NCBI GenBank assembly: GCA_903632075.3
Contig: CAHIKZ030000841.1
Span: forward strand, 155,001-219,000
Direction: 5' to 3'
DNA length: 64,000 nt
Source: Acanthosepion pharaonis
Lineage: Eukaryota; Mollusca; Cephalopoda; Sepiida; Sepiidae
Part shown: positions 1-10,504 of the stretch, piece after piece
Layout of the letters: every line of letters begins with the position of its first letter
How positions within the stretch are numbered: the first letter of the stretch is position 1
Position numbers and translations under genes: made by a program
The notes under the pieces: generated by a model
Seen by the model: only the letters and a program-made list of their open reading frames with translations
The model's database searches: none
Told to the model about the DNA's origin: nothing

Positions 1-775
1 TATTTTTGGAAATCCAAACAGAAAAGAACACTTTCCTAGTTTTACAAATGAGCCTTCTTATTGGGCACAAAGAAAGCTTTTTTACTATACAACATGCTGG
101 GCTTTGTGTTCCAATGCGAGTAGAACTCGTGTTATATTAGGGCAGATCGATTCTGGAACCTCACAACATCTCAACAGTTTACAAATTTTATATGTACAAG
201 ATGCAAGGCACAATTACATTATTACTAAATCATTGTACTATCAAATAAGACCTTTATTTACTTCAAAGAGAAATTATACCGACTAATTTAGGTATATTAT
301 ATTGGAATATATTATACAGTTCAGTAGTTTTAGAGATATTTTCAATAAACAATGCAAGTTTAAAACATTTATCTGGTTACCTCCGACTAATTTCCCAAAC
401 TACTCCTAGGAGACGCTCTCTGGACTATAACTATTCTGCTATAGTTTTATCGTTTTCTTCTGACCTTATTCGCTTATTCGTCAACATGTAGCCTCACGCG
501 GAAAACGCGCTCTCTTTGCGAAACGCATGATCAATACATACACAAACACATACGTACGCACACTCACTCACTACACATACTTTAGACTATTAGGCTTTCA
601 TATACACACACACAACAACATCTTTTTCTTTGCCTCTTGTAACCCATTTATTGTTAATACATTATCATTTGTTTGTACTTAGATATTGGTTCTTGTCGTT
701 TCTTACCATCTCTTAACGCGGACTCACATGACGAGTCCGCCATTTTGTTGTGGGCATTTCAGGAGGCAGCGTGTT
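1..775. other. Sequence with no recognised gene
   Basis: I see no conserved protein, RNA gene or element ends here. The only short structure is a hairpin at 720-738 (GGACTC with GAGTCC, 7-base loop), just before the duplicated block that starts near 776. Open frames are short and unremarkable. Confidence 0.4.
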
Positions 776-1320
776 TATTTCTCAACCCTAACACCGACGT
801 TAATAACGCTCATAATAAGTTAGGAAATGTATACACAAGCCTGCTATACATTTTGTCTTATAATTTGTACCCAGTAGTATTCTGGTGTATTCACTTTTAT
901 CTATTTTTCTATTAATTATGATCTAACAAATGATCTAATAAGTCTTATTCGTTGAGTAGCCATTTTTGTAATCTTTATAATTTTTTACACGGATTTTTTA
1001 CTTACTGAATACAGTAAAAAAAATACATATTTTGCTTGTCGTGATTCATAATTAGAATTTTGGTAAGAATATATTTTCTATTCAATTTATCTAATACAAA
1101 AGATATCAACTTTATTTGGATTTATTCTTGAAATAGTAAAATTTCTAAGTTATTTTTTAAGTAAAAATCTGCAGAAATTAGGTATTCTGTACATTTTTTT
1201 TCAAATGATCTTTAAAACTAAATAACCTTTGAAACTAAATGATCTTTGAAAGTAAATGCTCAAATATTGGTAAAAACAATTAATCTAATATTTGGTGGCA
1301 GTACTTATCACATACAAACC
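776..1320 (+). repeat. Copy A of a diverged direct duplication
   Basis: This block aligns along its length with 1562-2101. Both start at CTAACACCGACGTT, share AATTTGTACCCAGTAGTATT and TGAGTAGCCATTTTTG, and end near AGTACTTATCACAT or AGTACTTACCACAT. The copies differ by many substitutions and small indels, so the duplication is not recent. No terminal repeats or coding potential are visible. Confidence 0.85.
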
Positions 1321-1405
1321 AAGCTTGTACATAGAGTGCAGTATTGATCTTTTAAAGACAAGTGAAAAATTAACGAATCTTAATCGCTATATTGTTTTGA
1401 GGAAG

Positions 1406-1516
1406 GCTCAGTTGTAAGAATTTGGGGGGCTCAGTTGTAAGAATTTGGTGGGAACAGTTGTAAGAATTTGGGGGGCTCAGTTGTAAGAATTTGGTGGGCA
1501 CAGTTGCAAGAATTTG
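1406..1516 (+). repeat. 23-bp minisatellite, five units
   Basis: CAGTTGTAAGAATTTG recurs at 1409, 1432, 1455, 1478 and 1501 (the last with one change), which gives an exact 23-bp period. The array lies between the two copies of the surrounding 0.5-kb duplication. Confidence 0.9.
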
Positions 1517-1561
1517 CACACTAAAATGAAATCACGTCATTTTCTCACGGGTGGGTGGGGT

Positions 1562-2101
1562 GATTATTTCTCAAGCCTAACACCGACGTTACTAACACCC
1601 GTAATAAGTTAGGAAACGTATACACCAGCCTGCAATACATTTTGTCTTATAATTTGTACCCAGTAGTATTCTGGTGTTATATACACTTTTATCTATTTTT
1701 GCTTTGTTTTTATTAATTATGATCAAACAAATCTTATTCATTGAGTAGCCATTTTTGGAATATTTTAAATTTTTTTACACAGTTTTTACATATCGAATAC
1801 AGTAAAAAAAATATTGCATATTTTGCTTGTGTTGATTCATAATTAGAATTCTGGCTTGAATATATTTTCCTTTCAATATATCTCATAAAAAAGATATTAA
1901 TTTTATTTGGATATATTCTTGAATAGTAAAATTTTGAAGTCAGTTTGTAAGCAAAAACCTACGGAAATTATTATTATTATTTTTTTTTTTTTTTTTTGTC
2001 AGATGATCTTTGAAACTAAATGATCTTTAAAAGTAAATACTCAAAAATTGGTAAAAACTACGAATCTAATTTTTGGTGTTAGTACTTACCACATCAAACC
2101 C
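1562..2101 (+). repeat. Copy B of a diverged direct duplication
   Basis: Second copy of 776-1320, separated from it by about 240 bp that includes a 23-bp minisatellite. It carries a private poly(T) expansion near 1980-1998 and an ATT run just before it. Confidence 0.85.
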
Positions 2102-2222
2102 TTGATTTTACTTGAGTGTAATCTGGATTTTCCGAATTGAATTGAAAAATCAATCTGCCCAAATATTACTTGAGCTATTTTCCAACATCCGCAGTCCTTT
2201 TTCCTAATTCTATCCGTACAAT

Positions 2223-2325
2223 TAGCCTGTTGAAAGCACGACACTTTTCGTTCCAAATAGCTAAATTATGCGGTTACTGTAATGTCAAAACTATCTTACA
2301 CTGGTAGGGAAATCGGTGTTACTCG
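2223..2325 (+). repeat. Dispersed repeat, also present inverted at 22252-22345
   Basis: The segment containing CGTTCCAAATAGCTAAATTA and GGGAAATCGGTGTT matches the reverse complement of 22252-22345 over about 95 bp. At the second site the copy abuts a piece of SINE S2, so it may belong to that composite. Confidence 0.75.
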
Positions 2326-2422
2326 GCAAGTAATTTTATTTAAATATAAGAAAACAGTTCATTTAGCCTCTATTGGAGGTTTTGAGGAACGTGTAACCAT
2401 TTCTTAATTGTTGATGTCAGCA

Positions 2423-2640
2423 GGTTCATCCTGACCTAGGGTAGTAGCATCTGTTAGGGCCCCAACTATGGGTAAATAGGAAACACCCAAATAACAGCAA
2501 AACATGAAAGTATAGAAACACATTTTTATAGTAAAAATACCAGCAATACATTTTTATATCAAAACAATACCTATCTATATTAAAATGATCAACAATACAC
2601 TTTATCTGTAGTTGAAGGCATAGAAATGTGTTCATAATAT
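2423..2640 (-). repeat. Family V element, 3' part, truncated
   Basis: Read on the minus strand this shows the family V tail (ACCCATAGTTGGGGCCCTAA, then the GTCAGGATGAACCTG motif). It is preceded by a few degraded array units containing the reverse complement of CCAGCAATACATTTTT. The head is missing. The better copies are at 34060-34510 and 61555-62965. Confidence 0.75.
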
Positions 2641-3548
2641 TTAAATTTTGGCATTAAATATGTTATTTATCATGACGGTCGTCTTCGAGTATAGAATCCA
2701 GAGGTTAGCAGTGAATATTTCGAAGACAGTAGGAAAGCGTAGTTCAGATTAGCAGTGGATATTTTGGTAAAAGTAGCAGAGCGTAGTTCGTCCTTCTGTT
2801 CCTCTTCGCCTGACAAGCTGGTACTGGACATTCGGGTAGAATAAACAAAATGGCCGCCTTTATACACGACGGATTGAATATTTTACGTCTTCTGATTGGT
2901 TAACCTTCTATTGGTGGACTATAAAGTGAGTCAAGTCATTTGGGCTAACTCACTAGTACATATATATACACAAAAAACTGCAACAAAATAACCCATCTAT
3001 TTGCCGCTAAACAAAATCAACCAACATGAAATAACTCGTTCATAACATTAATCCGTATAATAGCCAACCATTTCTTAAATCAAACTGAATTCCAAAATTT
3101 AACTTCAACAAAACTACAACGCACATACCAGCACCTGTAATCATGTTCACCCAAGCATGTATATACACGAAAGCTTAGTATCATCTACCATGTATTCAAT
3201 TGTGAAAGCAAAATAATAAAAAGAAAATTAATTTGGGGGGATGAAAGGTGTTGATATAACGTTAAACAGACAAATTAATCACTCGCTTCATTTTATTTGT
3301 ATAAATTTATGAAATGACAATGGCAAGTAACATATCATGAATTGACTGCAAAAAGCTAATTTCCCCACCACCGGCCTACATCTATAGTTTTGTGTGTGTA
3401 TAGATATTTAACTTGAAAATTGAAAATTGATCATTTCACTTTGTTTTTAATCATTCGGGATCTTCTAGGTTGATCTAAGCCAATTTTACAAAGCAAAGAA
3501 CAGTCACAGTTTAGGCCGCTTTAACTTTTCCACTTTCTCAAAAATCTT

Positions 3549-3550
<2 letters not shown>
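2641..3550. other. No gene; direct repeat and promoter-like motifs
   Basis: An imperfect repeat of about 45-50 bp (TTAGCAGTGRATATTT ... AGCGTAGTTC) occurs twice between 2703 and 2790. At 2893-2925 there are two ATTGG (inverted CCAAT) motifs and an ATAAAG box in promoter-like spacing. No element boundaries or downstream gene were found, so promoter function is only a possibility. Confidence 0.4.
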
Positions 3551-3551
<1 letters not shown>

Positions 3552-3594
<43 letters not shown>

Positions 3595-3637
3595 GCACAC
3601 ACACACACACATATATATATATAGAGAGAGAGAGAGT
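3552..3637 (+). repeat. Compound microsatellite (CA)n-(TA)n-(GA)n
   Basis: A CA run with a few GC interruptions passes into TA and then GA repeats. It directly precedes a mariner-like MITE at 3643. Confidence 0.98.
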
Positions 3638-3642
3638 ATATA

Positions 3643-3990
3643 CAGGGTTGTTGAAAAAACAATAAGTAAATTTCGAAAATTTAATGAAAACAAAGAGAGA
3701 CATAAAAATTGTTCAAAGTTATTAAATTAAATTAAATCAAACATTTTTCAATCTTGTTTTCCTGGGGGGGGTCAGATTTTAAAAAAATGAAATTGTAATA
3801 ATTTGTGTCCATGTTTAAAATGGCCATGCCACAAGAAATGTTTCTTTGTAAACTGCAATTTGCGAAGTTTAACTTTAAAATTCTTTGAACCATTACCTAT
3901 CCAATAATAATGTTTAGAATGTGTTTTCCTCTCTTAGAATTTGCTTTTATAAATTTTTCCAAATCCATTCCTTCTTTTGGAATAACCCTG
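3643..3990 (+). mobile_element. Mariner-like MITE, about 348 bp
   Basis: The left end reads CAGGGTTGTTGAAAAAA after TA. The right end, on the other strand, reads CAGGGTTATTCCAAAAG, also flanked by TA. The first ten bases match with one change and later ones match loosely. TA flanks and CAGGGT ends are typical of Tc1/mariner elements. No transposase frame is visible inside, so it would be non-autonomous. Its length is close to the 344-bp element at 26961-27304, but the internal sequence is different. Confidence 0.65.
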
Positions 3991-4574
3991 TACAAGCGAT
4001 TATCCCAATATTCTTATTCAGTACATAATCAGTGTGCATTCATGTTGTCTTTAAACAAAACATTTAATCGATAATCGATTGTCTTTTTCGATTTTGTCTG
4101 ATCAAATATGACCGGAAGAGTATACCGCGAGCTTCATTTCTTTCTACTGCGTGCCCGTCACTTCCGCCTGGACCAATGTCTCTGCGAATTAAACAAATGT
4201 CCCTGACGAATGGACCTGGTCACTGTACCTGGCCAGACAGTGGACGCGTACCGATAGTTGAGAAGGTGATTTGAAAATGGATTACAGGTAGACGTTGCGA
4301 GACGTGAAAGATTGAGTCAAGCCGGGGAAACGACCGGGGATTGTAGTTCTCTGTTCCGAATGGAGGTGGTTGGCGGCTAGGAGACGTTGGCTGGTAGAGT
4401 TTTGATTTTATTCTGAGGAATATGGCTAAATAACTTTTTGTTCTACAAACGCACGCATGCGCACAAACATATGTATGGGTGAGTGGGTAAAAAATGATAG
4501 CTCAATAGACAGAACGGACATCAAAATTTAATGTTGAGTATCCCTGTATCAATACTGTTTGGATGTACATTTTT

Positions 4575-4575
<1 letters not shown>
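3991..4575. other. No recognised gene; locally GC-richer
   Basis: Around 4100-4400 the sequence becomes less AT-rich and non-repetitive (CTGGACCAATGTCTCTG, GGACCTGGTCACTGTACC). I find no convincing open frame, splice pattern or element ends. It could be a scrap of an unrecognised element or single-copy sequence. Confidence 0.35.

Positions 4576-4576
<1 letters not shown>

Positions 4577-4623
<47 letters not shown>
4577..4623 (+). repeat. (TA)n microsatellite
   Basis: About 23 TA units. The open frame across it is translated microsatellite. Confidence 0.98.
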
Positions 4624-4627
<4 letters not shown>

Positions 4628-4760
4628 ATGTGATGCAGTTCAATTTACATTACATGAATCATTCATGCATAAAACAAATATAGAAGTTAATGATATAAAT
4701 GGCGTGAATACATCTTTGCTAACAAATTTAATAAAGTACATTAACCCCGAACGTGTAGAT

Positions 4761-5177
4761 GAATGTTATGATCCCTGTTTATAAATTCCAGTTTCATAAG
4801 GTCTTTTTTAGTTTTTTACAAGCTTTCGTCTGTTCCTACAGACATCATCAGGTATGGAAATAGATTTGTTTTTTGTTTTTTACTTCTCGGACAACGAAAG
4901 AATAGATGTAATCCGAAATATGTTTTTAGAAATGTGTTTTTGTTAATTGTAAGAAATTTTTTTGTGGGGTGGGGCGTGGGGTCTCAACGCTGAGGTTGGA
5001 TTTTTAAATTTTAAGATTGTGTGTTTTTTGTACTAATATGGTAATAGGAGAATTCTTTTGTACTGGTAGGTTTCCATACCTGATGATGTCTGCATGAACA
5101 GATGAAAAGCTTGTAAAAAAACTAAAAAAAAAAGACCTTATGCAACTGGAATTTATAAACAGGGATCATAACATTCA
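4761..5177. repeat. Fold-back with hammerhead-like cores in both arms
   Basis: Arm 4761-4859 matches the reverse complement of 5072-5177 over about 100 bp, with a spacer of about 210 bp. Each arm contains CTGATGA, one extra T, a hairpin GTCTG/CAGAC (second arm GTCTG/CAGAT) and then GAAAG or GAAAA: 4823-4851 on the minus strand and 5080-5107 on the plus strand. This is the hammerhead core layout, but with an unpaired base before stem II and a changed GAAAC box, so activity is doubtful. Confidence 0.8.
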
Positions 5178-5688
5178 TATGACTCACTAGTGATCACGCC
5201 AAACCAGAGTAGGACTACCTCCTCGGGGTACTTTATGTAGGCCTCCATGTTGGGGCTGAAGCCCTAGCAAACAAATTCGGAAGTTCTTTTCTAATTAGAA
5301 TGAACAGAGTGAGTTTTCCGATCTGTGATACCTTCGTAATCACAATTAGACTCATCCAACTCTTTTTGAATTTTCTGTATTGTCCTCAACTTGACACCCA
5401 AACACTCTGAAATGTTCGTATTGAAGCTTCCAGTGCGAATGCCAAGCAAATTTCTGGTGGAGAGAATTGAGCCATGGCGCTCTTTTTCTCACAGATGACC
5501 CTACTATTGAGTGCCGTCGTCAAAATCACAAACAACGCGCATGCGCGAAATTAAAAGTATAATATGGCGACAATTTACCCATCGCACCCTGAAATCTGAC
5601 TCTAATGTGGCTACTTGCCATATTTATATGTGGGAGAAGTCAATTTTCACAGTAGAATGGAAGAGCAGAAAGCCCAGAGAGTCCTACT

Positions 5689-5697
<9 letters not shown>

Positions 5698-5754
<57 letters not shown>
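5698..5754 (+). repeat. (TA)n microsatellite
   Basis: About 28 TA units. A degraded hammerhead-like core follows on the minus strand at 5829-5855 (CTGATGA, GTCC/GAC, GAAG). Confidence 0.98.
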
Positions 5755-5756
<2 letters not shown>

Positions 5757-5919
5757 GGGTAATAATATATATAAATTTCTATATATCAGAACAATCATCG
5801 GCAAGGTTGAACAATTCTGTCTAACGTGCTTCGTCTTCTACATGGACTTCATCAGACTAATGTAATGCTTTTGTTAGTGGAATGTCATATGTGCAGGAAG
5901 AAGAGGAGGGAGATATAAC

Positions 5920-6350
5920 ATAAAATTGGTTACATCTACTTCTCAAACAAAAAATGACTTAATTAAAACAAAATAATAATAAGCCACAACCTGAAGGAGG
6001 AATTTACCCTGTCACCTGTGATGATTGTCATAATGAATACATAGGAGAAACCTCGAGGATTTCAAATAAAATATTATATGTATAAAAAGGGATATTTTAC
6101 AAAACAACAAACTCAGTTCATTAGTTGCCCATCTTAACGAGGTAGATAATAATTTTGATAAAAATGCTACTTTACTTAAAAGATATAACAATTTACTAAG
6201 GCGAAAGTATATAGAAAATGATTTGATTGATAGATTCTCGACGATATTTAGAAAACTCACTAAGAAAAGAGACAAAAACGAAAACAAATGCAGAGGGTAA
6301 CTGCAGGAAAACACTAAGACTACATACAGAGACACACCTAAAAAAATATT
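5920..6350 (+). pseudogene. Penelope-like retroelement C-terminus, GIY-YIG endonuclease remnant
   Basis: From 6002 the frame reads IYPVTCDDCHNEYIGETSR, with GG just upstream. These are the two hallmark strands of a GIY-YIG nuclease, GIY and YIG, with the cysteine pair seen in Penelope-like elements. A stop at 6083 and a frameshift follow. The next frame continues with KRDILQNNKLSSLVAHLN and NATLLKRYNNLLRRK up to a stop at 6298, and a third frame adds DSRRYLENSLRKE from about 6230. Upstream, a short piece ending in NDLIKTK also looks in-family. The element is broken by at least three frameshifts and has no reverse transcriptase here. Penelope-like elements are known to carry hammerhead ribozymes, and one such core lies 3' of this remnant. 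Confidence 0.85.
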
Positions 6351-6452
6351 TAAAATTAAAATTTCAGCGTTCCAACATCTTCAGCGTTAACTGTTGTTTA
6401 TCCTTCTCTTCCTACACAAATATAATTCCATCAACGAAAATATTACTTTAGT

Positions 6453-6477
6453 CTGATGAGGTCCTCGAGGACGAAAC
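6453..6477 (+). ncRNA. Hammerhead-like core downstream of the Penelope remnant
   Basis: CTGATGA is followed by one extra G, a perfect hairpin GTCC-TCGA-GGAC, then GAAAC. The extra base before stem II departs from the canonical core. I cannot find a convincing stem III with a cleavage triplet, so this is likely a relic. A TA/CATA microsatellite starts about 50 bp downstream. Confidence 0.5.
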
Positions 6478-6526
6478 GAGTTACACAAGTTTTTATTGAC
6501 ACTTTATCATTTATTTGCCTGATATA

Positions 6527-6552
6527 CATATATATATATACACATACATACA

Positions 6553-6606
<54 letters not shown>

Positions 6607-6831
6607 AATTGATTTATTTAAAATATGGTTTTTTTCGCTACACAGTTCTAACCATGTTTCAAAAATGGAAGCTAATAGCTACATGTAATTAAATTAAAGA
6701 CATTAGTTCCATTTCATCCTCAGGCGAATTTTGGAGTCTTAATATTAATGCTCTGTAAATTTACATTGGGCACTATTTAGTAAAAATAAAATATCTATAA
6801 GAACACCGGATTATATATCATACTGTTCCTT

Positions 6832-6874
<43 letters not shown>
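6527..6874 (+). repeat. TA and CATA microsatellites
   Basis: A TA/CATA tract covers 6527-6606 and a second TA tract covers 6834-6874. The sequence between is AT-rich and unrecognised. Confidence 0.95.
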
Positions 6875-6877
<3 letters not shown>

Positions 6878-7353
6878 GGATAGGTGTGTGTAATAGTGTG
6901 CTATGATAAGAACAAGAATTGTCCAACGAAGCTCGTTGTTTTAATCGCAGCTTGAATGTTTTATGAAACTACTTTAGATACACCCCCCACCTTACTAAAC
7001 TCCCAGTCCACTCAAAAAGCAACGTATCTCTCCTTACGTCAAAGCCCGAAATTAGATTTAGATTGAAGCTCCCATTCGATGGTTATCTGTAAATTCATTT
7101 CAGTAGCTCCTGTCTTGTTTTGTAGGGGGTTATGTTTTTTGTATTTTTTTTAACCTTTAAGAGTTTTTTTCAAAAGATTACATATGAAATATCTTCTTTG
7201 CTTTATTTTTGTTCCGAATTTTCTTATCGCAGTTGTTTATTACATCGTAATTATTATTATTAACAATCAAAATGATTGACGTAACTCTTCCAATACTTTT
7301 TAATATATAAAAGAACAGTGCGATTTAAGAAATGAAAGGAAAAAAAATACAAT

Positions 7354-7381
7354 ATTTCGACAGTATGTCTGTCTTCTTCAG
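7354..7381 (-). ncRNA. Hammerhead-like core (CTGAAGA...GAAA)
   Basis: On the minus strand CTGAAGA is followed by an extra A, a perfect 5-bp hairpin GACAG/CTGTC with loop ACATA, and GAAAT. A minimal stem III (ATA/TAT) could place an AUU triplet, but stem I pairing is not evident. Confidence 0.4.
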
Positions 7382-7495
7382 GTTATATTTTTAAAAAATA
7401 TCACATTTGGGGCCAACACAATTTTTCACTATTTGTGCCTGGTAATGTCTATTTAACAAGTACTGGTCCTATACTGCAAGAATAAAACCTTCGAT

Positions 7496-7683
7496 TATTA
7501 TTATTATTATTATTATTATTATTTCCTTTGGTTTCTGATATGTACTCATTTCTTTCCGGGTCCTGACCAGAGATCTAAGGTCAGAAATGACATCAAGACA
7601 TTTTCCACTAAGCAAACAAAAAAACAAAACATATTTTACATAGATATAGCCCTTCGTCAGGTGTGGACTGTACTCGCGAGAAC

Positions 7684-7732
<49 letters not shown>

Positions 7733-7800
7733 TGTTTTCATTCTTCTCCTTGTTAATTTTCAAAATACTTCCACTTCATATTCCACAATAACATTCTTTT

Positions 7801-7831
<31 letters not shown>

Positions 7832-8038
7832 TTATTATTATTATTGTTGTTGTTGTTGTTGTTGTTTTCATTCTCCACTGTGTGTTTTTCTTTTTCATTG
7901 ATTTCCTTCTTCACCATGACTTTTTTTCTTCTTCCCCATTGGACACCATGACAACTTTTTCTTCATTTACATTTTTATTTCTCACCATATCTTTCATCCT
8001 TTTTAACTTCATTCTCCACTTTAGTATATTATTATTAT

Positions 8039-8073
<35 letters not shown>

Positions 8074-8090
8074 TCATCATCATCATCTTT
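7496..8090 (+). repeat. Cluster of trinucleotide microsatellites
   Basis: ATT runs at 7496-7523 and 7688-7732, CTT/ATT/GTT runs at 7800-7868, and ATT then AGT then CAT runs at 8026-8088. Poly-N, poly-I and poly-V frames here are simple-repeat translations. Confidence 0.97.
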
Positions 8091-8204
8091 ATTTGCATTC
8101 TCCAACCTGACATATTTTCTCGTTCCACTTCCTTCTCCACGATAACATCATTCATTCTCTTTTTTATTTTATTCTCCATTCTGACATCATCATATTATTA
8201 TTAT

Positions 8205-8490
8205 TATTAGAATCCCTTTAATGAGTCTATCAGAACTTTTTTCCAATCAATCCGAGGGCTCCAACTACAACTGGAAATATTGATGACCTCATGTGCCAGA
8301 TCCTTGTATTTTGATAGTTTTTTTTTTTTTAAGATCTTCAAAGTGACATCACAATCTGCAGGGTCTGCCATGTCAATAAAAAAGGACATTTTGCCCTTTC
8401 GGTCTTTGATCTCGATGCCTAGGCGATTAGTTTTGATTGTTCTGTCTGTGTGTATTTTAACGTCCCCTAAAATTGTTACATGCCTCATTT
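8205..8490 (-). pseudogene. LINE C-terminal domain remnant (HTDRTIKTNR ... LSKYKDLAHEV)
   Basis: The minus-strand frame starting at 8488 reads ILGDVKIHTDRTIKTNR, KDRKGKMSFFIDMADPAD and KLSKYKDLAHEV. This pattern (H/QTD, NRPDI, LIDMAIP, EKLSKYKDL) is common in retrotransposon C-termini of metazoans. A frameshift near its end hides VVVGALGLIGKK, the expected continuation. A poly(K) insertion reflects a T-run at 8321-8332. The fragment runs into an ATT microsatellite. A shorter copy lies at 10253-10330. Confidence 0.75.
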
Positions 8491-8573
8491 CTATAACCGG
8501 ATCTGGATTTCTTGCAATTTCATTCCCGTAAAAGTGTTAGAGATTTTCCAATGTAGATATTGGCTCACTCTGT

Positions 8574-8576
8574 TAC

Positions 8577-8607
<31 letters not shown>

Positions 8608-8735
8608 TTCTTCTTCTTCTTCTTCTTCTTCTTCTTCTTCTTTTTCTTCTTTTTCTTCTTCTTCTTTTCTTCTTCTTCTTCTTCTTTTTCTTCTTCTTCT
8701 TTTCTTCTTCTTCTTCTTCTTCTTCTTCTCTGTAA
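8574..8735 (+). repeat. (ATT)n then (TTC)n microsatellite
   Basis: Roughly ten ATT units followed by an interrupted TTC tract of about 130 bp. Confidence 0.97.
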
Positions 8736-9480
8736 TGACTCATCTTCTTTTTCTACTATCTCTTATTCCTAGTTCACAATTTTACTGATATCTATAAATC
8801 TATTATTTACATCTTGCGATTACGGACATTCGGAGCAAGCAAAGAGACTACTTTTTGCAAAGAAATGCCGGTACTTATGTCCAGAATATATGCGGATATT
8901 GTTAGCCTGTGTCTATCAATTATTATTTATAGTCCTTTTGTCCTCCCATAACTCAGACGTCGACCATTTTCCTCACCTTCTCCGCCTTTTTTTTTCTTCA
9001 ACCCGCCATTATTCCCCTTGTGTGTGCGTATTTTTTCTTTCCTTATCATTCCCCCCCCTCTCCCCATATAGCTTAATCTTTCTTTTCTTCCTTTTTGTCT
9101 ATTTTTCTATCCTTCGGACGTTTCCATTTTTTTTCGTATTTTTTTTTCTTTATTTTTTTATAGGCCTTTTTTTTTTTCTTTTTTTTTAAATAATCTTTTA
9201 TGGACGGAGCCGACATTTTTTTTTCCAGTTCTTTGAAATCTGAGCTTTTCTTTTCTTTTTTTTTTATTTTTGGTCTTGACGCAAAGATTTCGGGAGAATT
9301 GGATCCTCTTATTCAACGATTTGCGTTTGGACTGCCCTTCCAACTCTGGACCTCATAATCCTGTGCTACGGGCTGTCTTCACTTATTAAGATCAATATAT
9401 CTCTCCGATTTACACAGCGGAAGAAATCAACATGGGATTCAACTAAAACAATGATCCATATTAAAACAATCATACACACT
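8736..9480. other. T-rich sequence with no recognised gene
   Basis: Long T and CTT-rich stretches from about 8980 to 9260 give hydrophobic low-complexity frames only. Nothing else is recognisable. Confidence 0.5.
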
Positions 9481-9593
<113 letters not shown>

Positions 9594-9790
9594 ATACGGC
9601 TGAAAATATTCTGCGGTTAAGGTTTTTATTTAATTTTTCTTGTGTTCTTATAATTTTCTTCTTGTCTGGACATAAATTATATAGAAATTCTCCAAATGCT
9701 TTGTATGCCCGAACGCTTACGGTTGTACTTTTAACCATTATCAAGGATGATTTTCTTTTTTACTTTTAACTGAATGTATGGGTTGTTTTA
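9594..9790 (+). repeat. Family X repeat
   Basis: Contains TTTTTCTTGTGTTCTTATAA, a GACATAAATTAT...GAAATTCTCCAAATG block and CCATTATCAAGGATGATTTT (9735-9754). Matching blocks lie at 14325-14680, 47190-47760 and 60225-60740. On the minus strand TTGATAATGG is followed by a short stem and then GTAAGCG, a layout recalling a hammerhead but with a changed core. Confidence 0.75.
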
Positions 9791-9859
9791 TGAGTGTATC
9801 TGGCGCAACTTTTTGAATATTTACACGTCTAATTATCATCTCTCATTTGCGTCTCTGTT

Positions 9860-10070
9860 TTGGGGCAGAGTGCGCTCATGGGCTTCTCTGTCCGAGGAAA
9901 ATAATACTGAAGAGGTGCCCAACCCTGAGGAACAACTGCCTGAGGCCGCGCCCACCAAATGTACCAGAAGGAGGCATCGGTGCTCGCACCGAGGCCAGCG
10001 CAACCGACGGTCTGAGGGGAATTTTTGTTCCTGTCCCGGGCGTACGAGCTCGAGCTCCCACCTAAAAATA
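9860..10070. other. GC-rich island, unrecognised
   Basis: A block of about 200 bp is much richer in G and C than its surroundings (GGCCGCGCCCACC, GTCCCGGGCGTACGAGCTCG). It is open in several frames on both strands. The peptides (for example NPEEQLPEAAPTKC on plus, GTKIPLRPSVALASV on minus) match nothing I know. It sits between two pieces of family X, so it could be an insert. Confidence 0.4.
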
Positions 10071-10099
10071 GACTTTATGTCTCATCTCTTCCTAGTGGA

Positions 10100-10240
10100 G
10101 TAAATACCGTGTATATCTGGCGTTATAGGAATGATTATTTTCAAAAAACAGTCAGCATATTATGGCTGTGTTCATTTTTGATATTATTGAATGTTAGCTA
10201 TTTATTTTTTTATTAATCATGCTTCCATTATTTTTAGCCT
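10100..10240 (+). repeat. Family X repeat, second part
   Basis: GTGTTCATTTTTGATATTATTGAATGTTAGC and the following ATCATGCTTCCATTATTTTT correspond to 47360-47430 in another family X copy. This part is separated from the first part by the GC-rich island. Confidence 0.65.
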
Positions 10241-10252
10241 TTTGTACATATG

Positions 10253-10330
10253 GATGATGCCAGATCCTTGTATTTTGATAGTTTTTTTGGGTTTTTTAAG
10301 ATCTTCAACGTGACATCACAATCTGCTTTT
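10253..10330 (-). pseudogene. Short LINE C-terminal fragment
   Basis: CCAGATCCTTGTATTTTGAT and GTGACATCACAATCTGC match 8290-8360, the KLSKYKDL-encoding strand of the LINE remnant. It ends directly against a SINE S1 fragment, suggesting a chimera or a template switch. Confidence 0.7.
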
Positions 10331-10332
10331 TG

Positions 10333-10395
10333 TAGATTCCAGTCGAATCCATTACATCCACTTACGTGCTAATACCCTTGAAAAAGGTATGTCAC
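10333..10395 (+). mobile_element. SINE S1 fragment
   Basis: CAGTCGAATCCATTACATCC, then ACGTGCTAATACCCTTG and AAAGGTATG, matches the segment just 3' of the tRNA-like head in S1 copies at 56122 and 11597. Head and tail are missing. Confidence 0.8.
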
Positions 10396-10427
10396 GTTGA
10401 AAAAAATATACACAATATATATATATA

Positions 10428-10442
10428 TATATATAAGGCAGG

Positions 10443-10504
<62 letters not shown>

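Noticed and set aside
2893..2925. A host promoter (CCAAT and TATA-like boxes)
   Set aside because: No downstream gene is recognisable and similar boxes occur inside solo LTRs here. It was kept only as a note within the surrounding region.
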